DNA from: Ascidiaceihabitans sp047624005
GTDB lineage: Bacteria; Pseudomonadota; Alphaproteobacteria; Rhodobacterales; Rhodobacteraceae
Assembly: GCA_047624005.1 (NCBI GenBank)
Contig: JBLHPE010000041.1
Span: 1 to 19,295, forward strand
Reading direction: 5' to 3'
DNA: 19,295 bases
In this document: piece after piece, positions 14,390 through 19,295 of the stretch
Layout: every line of letters begins with the position of its first letter
How positions within the stretch are numbered: the first letter of the stretch is position 1
Notes under the pieces: generated by a model
What the model was told of the DNA's origin: nothing
The model's database searches: none
The model's input: the letters and a program-made list of their open reading frames with translations, nothing else
Translations under genes and position numbers: made by a program

Positions 14390-15355
14390 TTATCCCTCCA
14401 GAATCCGCAACTCCCCCGCCAGCCACGGCAACTGAATCACCGCAGGATCAATGATGTGCCGTTGGATCAGATTACGCATTGTGCGTGCCACGTCAGTCGG
14501 CACTTGTCCTGCCCAATCTGCGCTGGCGTACAGGGTGATTTCTCGAGAAAATGGGTTGAACGGCAACGGCAATGCGACCACTTGATCGTGGAAGCGACCG
14601 GCCCGCATGTAACCAAGCGGCGTGGTGACGGACCAGCCGATGCCCCGTGCAACCATCGCCATAAGCGCAAGGTGGCTGCCCAGTTCAAACCGATGGGGGA
14701 ATTCTAGTTTTTGACGTTTCAAGTGCCCCTCGATCTGGCGGCTGATCAATTGATCCTCGTCATACCGCAGGAACGGCGTGTCTTGAAGTTGCGCCATGAT
14801 ATCGCCGTCTGGATCAACGGCCCCTTTGGGCGCGACCAAGATGAATGGATCACGCGCAAGAGGGTATTCTAGAATCCCCTCCATCATGTTGCCCGCATTG
14901 GCAGAGATTGCCATGTGCAGCTGTTTTTCCTCGATCGCTTTGGAAATTTCGTGGCTGGGGGCTGTGATCAGTTTGAATTTACAGCCCGTTAAGCTGTCGG
15001 CCAGTATGGTGGCCAAGCGCGGTGTCAGGTCGTTGTCAAAGTCGTCGATCAGCCCGATGCTTAAGGCTTTGAGGTGGGCAAGGTCCATGACTGTCAGCTC
15101 AGTATGGGCCAATCGCAATTCGGCCAACGCGCTTTTGGCCCGCAGTAAAAAGCTTTGACCGGCTTGTGTCAGCCGCATGGGCCGTTTGTTGTGTTCGATC
15201 AAGTTTGTGGCCAATGACTGCTCTAACTTGCTGAGTTGTTGGCTAACGGCAGGTTGGCTCAGACCCGTTATCTTGGCCGTTTGGGCGACAGAGCCGCTGC
15301 TGGCCAATGCCTCGAAGACTTCGAGACCTCGGAGTGTCACGCCTTTAGCTATCAT
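14390..15355 (-). CDS. LysR-family transcriptional regulator
   Basis: A 321-residue LTTR. The N-terminal winged helix-turn-helix includes LRGLEVFEALASSGSVAQTA then LSQPAVSQQLSKLEQ (about residues 9-47), followed by the linker helix and a periplasmic-binding-protein-like effector domain (about 90-300) with IGLIDDF and RGIGWSVTTPL segments. The effector is unknown. ATG 15355 is chosen because GAGG lies seven bases upstream and the HTH begins a few residues in; the frame is open to 15430 but unsupported. It is convergent with the methyltransferase and divergent from infA; no obvious target gene is beside it other than those two. Confidence 0.92.
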   Translation of the reverse strand: MIAKGVTLRGLEVFEALASSGSVAQTAKITGLSQPAVSQQLSKLEQSLATNLIEHNKRPMRLTQAGQSFLLRAKSALAELRLAHTELTVMDLAHLKALSIGLIDDFDNDLTPRLATILADSLTGCKFKLITAPSHEISKAIEEKQLHMAISANAGNMMEGILEYPLARDPFILVAPKGAVDPDGDIMAQLQDTPFLRYDEDQLISRQIEGHLKRQKLEFPHRFELGSHLALMAMVARGIGWSVTTPLGYMRAGRFHDQVVALPLPFNPFSREITLYASADWAGQVPTDVARTMRNLIQRHIIDPAVIQLPWLAGELRILEG

Positions 15356-15409
15356 TAGGGGGCCTCGTTTAAATTTTGCTTTGGTTATAGTGTTAAGGTT
15401 TAGTTTAAG

Positions 15410-15455
15410 GTTTTGTTGTTGAAATGGCAATTAGTGCAGTTTTAGTTGTTGAAAT
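15410..15455. repeat. Direct repeat GTTGTTGAAAT upstream of the LysR gene
   Basis: GTTGTTGAAAT occurs at 15415-15425 and 15445-15455, exactly 30 bases apart; the preceding GTTTT is shared as well (with one extra base in copy 2). The pair is 60-100 bases upstream of the LysR start in the 308-base LysR-infA spacer, so it may be a regulator site. The rest of that spacer holds a small inverted repeat (ACGTT/AACGT, 15526-15541) and the infA promoter candidate, and no gene. Confidence 0.45.
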
Positions 15456-15588
15456 TTCGAATATAACCGCCCATTTTGAAACCTGCTGCGCCTGGTAAAT
15501 AGTAGGTTTAAAGCCGCGATGTGTGACGTTGGTTGTAACGTCCAATTTGCAAACCAGCCACAAAACAACTTTTGGTGTGATTGCGCCC

Positions 15589-15617
15589 TTGAAAACCTGA
15601 CAAAAAGGCCTCATCTA
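15589..15617 (+). promoter_or_regulatory. Possible infA promoter
   Basis: TTGAAA (15589-15594), a 17-base spacer and CATCTA (15612-15617) give a plausible promoter about 45 bases before the infA start. The -10 is weak. Confidence 0.35.
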
Positions 15618-15663
15618 CAGGCTCGTCCGCACCTACGCAGGACAAGTCTATTTAGGAGAGACC

Positions 15664-15882
15664 ATGGCCAAGGAAGAATTGCTCGAATTTCCCGGCGTCG
15701 TAAAGGAACTCCTGCCGAATGCGACATTTCGGGTCGAGCTTGAAAACGGCCATGAGATCATCGCACACACGGCAGGCAAGATGCGCAAAAACCGCATCCG
15801 CGTTCTGGCAGGCGACAAAGTTCAAGTCGAAATGACGCCGTACGATCTGTCCAAGGGTCGGATCAACTATCGCTTTAAATAG
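15664..15882 (+). CDS. infA: Translation initiation factor IF-1
   Basis: A 72-residue single-domain S1/OB-fold protein that occupies the ribosomal A site during initiation. The sequence beginning MAKEELLEFPGVVKELLPN, with the central AHTAGKMRKNRIRVL and the end YDLSKGRINYRFK, is unmistakable IF-1. AGGAGA at 15654-15659 lies four bases before the ATG. It is the first gene of the infA-maf-RNase E/G-yacG cluster. Confidence 0.98.
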   Translation: MAKEELLEFPGVVKELLPNATFRVELENGHEIIAHTAGKMRKNRIRVLAGDKVQVEMTPYDLSKGRINYRFK

Positions 15883-15897
15883 CGGCATGTTCACGCC

Positions 15898-15922
15898 CCG
15901 AAAAGTGGGTGCCGCTTTTCGG
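15898..15922. repeat. Palindromic intergenic element between infA and maf
   Basis: Arms CCGAAAAGTGG (15898-15908) and CCGCTTTTCGG (15912-15922) pair over 11 positions with one wobble around the loop GTG; ATAAGG follows. The CCGAAAAGTGG...TTTTCGG core is, from memory, a widespread small palindromic repeat in alphaproteobacterial genomes. It sits 16 bases after the infA stop with no T-run and could attenuate transcription or stabilise infA mRNA. Confidence 0.65.
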
Positions 15923-15942
15923 ATAAGGTGTGGAATGAACTA

Positions 15943-16515
15943 ATGCGTTTTATTCTGGGTTCAGGAAGTCCCCGACGGCTAGAGCTGTTGGGGCAAATTG
16001 GCGTTGTGCCAGATGCTGTTCGCGCGCCTGACATTGACGAGGACCCACAAAAGGCTGAACAGCCTCGTCCTTATTGCAATCGTATCACCCGCGAGAAACT
16101 GGATGCTGTTGAAGCAGACGGTGATGACGTGGTTTTATCCGCTGATACCACGGTTGCTGTGGGCCGCCGTATCTTGGGCAAACCTGCGGACATTGATGAG
16201 GCCGCAGCATTCCTTAAACTTCTATCGGGCCGCCGTCACCGTGTGATCACGTCTGTTGGCGTCAAACGCGGCGACAAGGTCTGGCAGCGCGATGTTGTCA
16301 GCATCGTGCGGATGAAGCCGATTTCAAAGCCGGAACTTACCGCCTACCTCGCCACAAACGACTGGCAGGGCAAGGCTGGCGGGTACGGCATCCAAGGGCC
16401 TGCGGGGGCATTCATTCCGTGGATCAGTGGTTCTTTCACTGGCATCGTTGGCCTACCACTTTCCGAAACTGCAGGGCTGCTTCAGGCTGCCGGCTATCCG
16501 CTTTACGCGGGCTAA
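15943..16515 (+). CDS. maf: Maf family nucleotide pyrophosphatase
   Basis: A 190-residue house-cleaning enzyme that hydrolyses non-canonical or excess nucleoside triphosphates (dTTP/UTP in YhdE-type Maf). SGSPRR is at 7-12, the catalytic acid D68 is in SADTTVA, and the late motif KAGGYGIQGPAG is complete. ATG 15943 (MRFILGSGSPRR) is the family-like start; a GTG at 15928 in the same frame would start just after the palindrome. Maf is commonly next to infA and RNase E/G in Rhodobacteraceae, which fits here. Twelve bases separate it from the next gene. Confidence 0.94.
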   Translation: MRFILGSGSPRRLELLGQIGVVPDAVRAPDIDEDPQKAEQPRPYCNRITREKLDAVEADGDDVVLSADTTVAVGRRILGKPADIDEAAAFLKLLSGRRHRVITSVGVKRGDKVWQRDVVSIVRMKPISKPELTAYLATNDWQGKAGGYGIQGPAGAFIPWISGSFTGIVGLPLSETAGLLQAAGYPLYAG

Positions 16516-16527
16516 TAGGGGGTCCTT

Positions 16528-17562
16528 ATGAAGGGTCGTACAATCATTTTGGACCACATTGACGGGCGCGAAGCCGCCGCATTGATGGTCGATGGCAAAC
16601 TTAGCGATATCTTGGTGGCTGGTGATGCACCGGCCCCCGGTACGATCTACCGCGCGATTGCGGACCGGCCCGTCAAAGGGCAGGGCGGCATGTTCCTGAA
16701 AACCCCAGATGGATCGGCTTTCTTGCGTCAGGTCAAAGGCTTGTCGCCGGGCCAGCCGTTGTTGGTTCAGGTGACGGGCTACGCGGAAGAGGGCAAAGCG
16801 ATCCCTGTGACCCAGAAGGTCTTATTCAAAAGCCGCTATGCGATCGTCACACCAGATGCACCTGGCTTGAACATTTCACGCAGCATCCGCGATGACGACA
16901 TGCGCGATGAATTGATGGTGGTGGCCAAAGAAGTGATGGAGGGGCGCGAGATGGGCCTTATCCTGCGCTCGTGCTGCGCTGTCGCTAGCCCAGAAGACAT
17001 CGCCGATGATGTTGAGGAGATGGCAGCGCTTGCCGACACCGTGATCAACGACGAAAGCGCGGAGATGGAGATGTTGGTGGCTGGCGATTTGCCCCACGTT
17101 CTTGCATGGCGTGATTGGACTGAGGTTGCTGAGATCGTGACGCAAGCTGGCGGCTTTGAAGATCACGGCGTTTTGGATGCTTTGGAAGCTGCGGCTGGGA
17201 CATTTGAGAGCTTTGGCAATTCCGGTGGCATGTATATTGAACCTACCCGCGCCTTGATCGCTGTTGATGTGAACACTGGTAACGATGCGTCACTCGCTGC
17301 TGGGATCAAAGCAAATATGCTATGTGCGCGGCGATTGCCGCAGGCACTACGGGTGCGCGGTTTGGCAGGCCAAATCACTTTGGACTTGGCTCCAATGCCA
17401 AAGAAGGACCGCCGCGCGTTTGAAGTCGCTTTGCGGGCGTCTTTCCGCACCGATGAGATCGAAACGGCATTGGTTGGTTGGACACCTTTGGGGCATTATG
17501 AACTGCAACGCAAACGCGTGCGCTTGCCGCTGTCCGAGGTGCTGGCGGGGGTTTTCAAATGA
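16528..17562 (+). CDS. Ribonuclease E/G family protein (short form)
   Basis: A 344-residue endoribonuclease of the RNase E/G family. An S1-like region spans about 30-105, and the DNase I-like catalytic part carries DVNTG at 247-251 with the metal-binding D247, plus a second acid D286 in TLDLAPM. The final TPLGHYELQRKR matches the end of the catalytic core. It is shorter than RNase E (no C-terminal scaffold) and lacks an obvious CPxC zinc-link, as in the short paralogue found beside maf in this group. It may process rRNA or mRNA ends. AGGGGG lies five bases before the ATG. Its stop overlaps the yacG start as ATGA. Confidence 0.92.
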   Translation: MKGRTIILDHIDGREAAALMVDGKLSDILVAGDAPAPGTIYRAIADRPVKGQGGMFLKTPDGSAFLRQVKGLSPGQPLLVQVTGYAEEGKAIPVTQKVLFKSRYAIVTPDAPGLNISRSIRDDDMRDELMVVAKEVMEGREMGLILRSCCAVASPEDIADDVEEMAALADTVINDESAEMEMLVAGDLPHVLAWRDWTEVAEIVTQAGGFEDHGVLDALEAAAGTFESFGNSGGMYIEPTRALIAVDVNTGNDASLAAGIKANMLCARRLPQALRVRGLAGQITLDLAPMPKKDRRAFEVALRASFRTDEIETALVGWTPLGHYELQRKRVRLPLSEVLAGVFK

Positions 17563-17741
17563 GCTGCCCGATTTGTGAACGCAACACTGAAGTCGAATTT
17601 CGCCCGTTTTGTTCCAAACGCTGCGCTGACGTCGATTTAGGGCGCTGGGTAAACGGATCCTATGCAGTCCCATCACAGGACCCAGAAGATATCGACGCCG
17701 CCATCGAGGCAGTTGAACAGCAAGATGTGAAGCCGCATTGA
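17559..17741 (+). CDS. yacG: DNA gyrase inhibitor YacG (small zinc protein)
   Basis: A 60-residue zinc-finger protein. CPIC (residues 3-6) and FCSKRC (Cys 18 and 22) form the four-Cys C-x2-C...C-x3-C site of YacG, and the following DLGRWVNGSYAVP is the conserved core. In E. coli YacG binds GyrB and inhibits gyrase. It starts inside the RNase E/G stop (ATGA), so translation is coupled. It ends the cluster before the tRNA-Phe region. Confidence 0.95.
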   Translation: MSCPICERNTEVEFRPFCSKRCADVDLGRWVNGSYAVPSQDPEDIDAAIEAVEQQDVKPH

Positions 17742-18629
17742 AGCAAGTAAGATAAAACCATCACCCAATACAGCATCTGCGCCGCACCCCGTTGTTTTAG
17801 ATAGGTCGGCATGGGGCTGGGGATTGATGCTGCCCGCTCGATGTCGTGCATTCTCTTGCGTGGCCGACGTCGATATTTGATCTGCCCAATTTTGCGAAGG
17901 CGTATACCTGCAATATCAGTTTTAGTGTTCTCTTTGAGAAGCTGAAACCAAAGTTGTTTGAGATTAGCGCTTCACAATCGAACTCGGACTTGTGTCAGCT
18001 TTGGTAGCTGACGCCAAATATTGATGAGAGTTTGAATGGCACAGACCACTTAATCGGCCCTATCTGTGTCAGCTACTTTTTGGTGAGCAGACCGATCAGA
18101 ACAAAAGAGGAGGATTTGAAAAATTTACAACCACGTCTAAAACGCGTGTCAAAATCTATCACCTGATTTGCAACAAAACGCCATTTTTGGACCCTCTTTA
18201 TATTGTGGCAGCAACCTACACCGACCTACTGGTCTGCCCGATCAAAAAGGCGACATCAGCTGGCATGGTTTTCCCTCAAGGTTGACGCTTCAAACGATCG
18301 AAAGGCACCATTGTCTGTTCTTCGTGTTCAAGCAAAACCATTTGTCTAACTGTATGCTTTTTAGGGAGAGTTCTGGGTATCGAATTGAACTGCAACTCAA
18401 TCGGGCATTCCCCAATAGACCTTACTTTAAGCGATTGTAAGATAGTCTAAAAAACAGAGTCAGATGCCCTTGACACAGACGGCCGGATGTAAGATCAGCT
18501 TCCCACGAGCCGTTCGATGTTTGCTGGTCTCACCCGGATCACAACATGTCGTAAAATTACTGGTACCAATTCACCAGATAATCTTATGAACATTAAGATC
18601 GTCTCGTACGCTCCTGTTTTCAGGGGCAC
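17742..18629. other. 888-base stretch without a convincing gene
   Basis: No recognisable protein is found on either strand. A 90-codon open frame at 18168-18440 has no ribosome-binding site or family motif. Structure seen: a hairpin GTCAGCT/AGCTGAC (17994-18000 with 18006-18012, loop TTGGT) and a 10-base direct repeat TGTGTCAGCT at 17991-18000 and 18065-18074. A GAGGAGG at 18107-18113 is not followed by a usable frame (a TTG two bases later gives 16 codons). Text is more A/T-rich than the neighbours and looks like decayed DNA, perhaps old insertion remnants, between yacG and tRNA-Phe. Confidence 0.5.
18560..18577. promoter_or_regulatory. Inverted repeat CTGGT/ACCAG upstream of tRNA-Phe
   Basis: CTGGT (18560-18564) and ACCAG (18573-18577) are separated by eight bases and include a TGGTACCA core, reminiscent of GntR-type operators. 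A promoter candidate for the tRNA overlaps it: TTCACC (18570-18575) with TAAGAT (18594-18599), an 18-base spacer and about 30 bases to the tRNA. Both calls are weak. Confidence 0.25.
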
Positions 18630-18704
18630 GCCCGAGTAGCTCAGGGGTAGAGCAGTGGATTGAAAATCCTCGTGTCGGTGGTTCGATTCCGCCCTCGGGC
18701 ACCA
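18630..18704 (+). tRNA. tRNA-Phe (GAA)
   Basis: A full cloverleaf of 75 bases: acceptor arms GCCCGAG and CTCGGGC, D-stem GCTC/GAGC, anticodon loop TTGAAAA with GAA at 18662-18664, T-arm GGTGG-TTCGATT-CCGCC, and an encoded ACCA end. The anticodon stem GTGGA/TCCTC has a T-T mismatch at its second pair (18656/18670), which I recall as normal in related tRNA-Phe genes. It lies downstream of the yacG cluster; tRNA genes are common integration targets, and decayed mobile DNA follows. Confidence 0.97.
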
Positions 18705-18707
18705 TTT

Positions 18708-18736
18708 TAGCTGAATATATATATGTATTTCAGTTA
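18708..18736 (+). terminator. Possible weak terminator hairpin after tRNA-Phe
   Basis: TAGCTGAA (18708-18715) pairs with TTCAGTTA (18729-18736), one wobble, around an A/T loop. No U-run follows directly, so it is weak. The stretch from 18737 to 18858 shows no gene. Confidence 0.3.
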
Positions 18737-18858
18737 GTTAAAAGAATTAGTCTATATCCAAACCACCTATTTATCCACCTTAAAACTTTTGCGCATTGTG
18801 GAACCAGAAGGCGCACGGGGTGCTCGCTTCCGCCTCGATTCTAGGACAGGAGCGGCAT

Positions 18859-19014
18859 TCATATTGGATTGTTTGAATAATCCATAGTTTCCTGGGCACC
18901 TTCTTTTCTCATATTGCATGGTCTGTTTTCAAAGTTGACGGGTGACACTATCCAATCTCTGGCATGCTTACGTTTCGAGTTATAGAACATTTTGATGTAG
19001 TCGAAGATGTCTTG
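18859..19014 (-). mobile_element. IS3-family transposase remnant (C-terminal end)
   Basis: The minus strand from 19014 to the stop at 18859 encodes 51 residues beginning QDIFDYIKMFYNSKRKHARD, then WIVSPVNFENR. This is the conserved C-terminal end of the IS3-family OrfB integrase (pattern IFDYIExFYNxxRxH...SPxxFE). Immediately upstream in frame are stop codons (TAG twice) and unrelated-looking sequence, so the rest of the DDE transposase is gone. It is therefore a fossil, not a working element. No inverted repeat or target duplication could be identified. Confidence 0.8.
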
Positions 19015-19295
19015 CTATCTGGTAAACTAGCGGTCCTTCGCATTGTGTGCAGTAACGGTCTCGGCCCAAAGCCGACCTCCAACCATTTTCGGTGATGCTG
19101 CGGTGCGGCCCGTCAGACCGGACTTTCGCTGCACGTGCGAAATTCGATGATGGGCGAACTCACAGTGTGCGGACGAAGCCGTCTTTTGCTGGTGCAGCTA
19201 ATGCTCATGCAGAAAATCTTCTCATGTGCAGCAGCGTATATTCTGCAGTGCAGCGGATTTCACCAGTCCAGCCATTCAATGGTGTCAGAACCCGT
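19015..19295. other. Right-edge non-coding, repeat-like DNA
   Basis: No gene is recognised. Short related segments recur, such as GCGGTCCTTCGCA (19030-19042) and CCGGACTTTCGCTGCACGTG (about 19118-19137), and several TGCAGC/GCAGCG words lie near 19195-19258. A frame that stays open to the edge (about 19138 on) has no start signal or family match. The text resembles degenerate intergenic repeat DNA seen around insertion sequences; this is an impression, not a match. Confidence 0.35.

Noticed and set aside
18107..18166. Strong GAGGAGG followed by a 16-codon TTG frame
   Set aside because: Spacing to the TTG is only two bases and the frame ends quickly; more likely a remnant or chance.
18166..18184. 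GGCGTTTTGTTGCAAATC on the minus strand, resembling IS6/IS5 terminal repeats
   Set aside because: The likeness is short, no partner repeat or transposase was found near it, and I cannot align it to a reference.
18168..18440. 90-codon ORF between yacG and tRNA-Phe
   Set aside because: It starts at TTG without a ribosome-binding site, shows no recognisable motif, and its composition does not look like a coding gene of this genome.
1..19295. CRISPR arrays, prophage genes, toxin-antitoxin or defence systems
   Set aside because: No regularly spaced repeat array and no cas, phage structural or defence-type proteins were seen; most of the window is core metabolism and translation genes.

Overview
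The window looks like chromosomal DNA from a marine alphaproteobacterium of the Rhodobacteraceae (Roseobacter group). The basis is protein sequence and gene order: infA-maf-RNase E/G-yacG-tRNA-Phe, MeaB, a DUF2855 protein, compact translationally coupled operons, and family-typical ArgD, ArgF and Gnd proteins. I cannot fix the genus without a search.

Layout. The left edge (1-250, minus) holds the N-terminus of a DMT/EamA-type transporter, cut by the window. Diverging from it is a run of same-strand genes: argD and argF (arginine biosynthesis), then a 2-hydroxychromene-2-carboxylate isomerase-like protein, a sterol-desaturase-family protein and a ketopantoate-reductase-like protein, the last three coupled by 4-bp start/stop overlaps. 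gnd (6-phosphogluconate dehydrogenase) follows and converges with hrpB (helicase). meaB, the GTPase that protects methylmalonyl-CoA mutase, diverges from hrpB and converges with a DUF2855 gene across a hairpin-rich spacer. Next come rpmB (ribosomal protein L28) with a good intrinsic terminator, then a probable copper pair: a small exported CxxC protein and a PCu(A)C copper chaperone. These converge with cobB (sirtuin deacylase). A methyltransferase gene diverges from cobB and converges with a LysR regulator. The right third is the housekeeping cluster infA, maf, RNase E/G and yacG, about 0.9 kb without a convincing gene, tRNA-Phe(GAA), and decayed mobile DNA including the C-terminal stub of an IS3-family transposase.

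This is mostly ordinary core genome and I see no new multi-gene system. The observations most worth a second look are small: (1) four TGTACA sites between cobB and the methyltransferase at relative positions 0, 21, 74 and 95, all close to multiples of the DNA helical repeat; (2) a 17-codon arginine-rich ORF with a strong ribosome-binding site upstream of argD, a candidate arginine leader peptide; (3) a sterol-desaturase-family gene that appears to have lost its central histidine-rich region in frame; (4) a perfect 8-bp hairpin covering the ribosome-binding site of the gene after argF; and (5) palindromic or repeat elements between genes. Start sites were chosen from ribosome-binding sites and family alignment from memory. 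No database search was possible.
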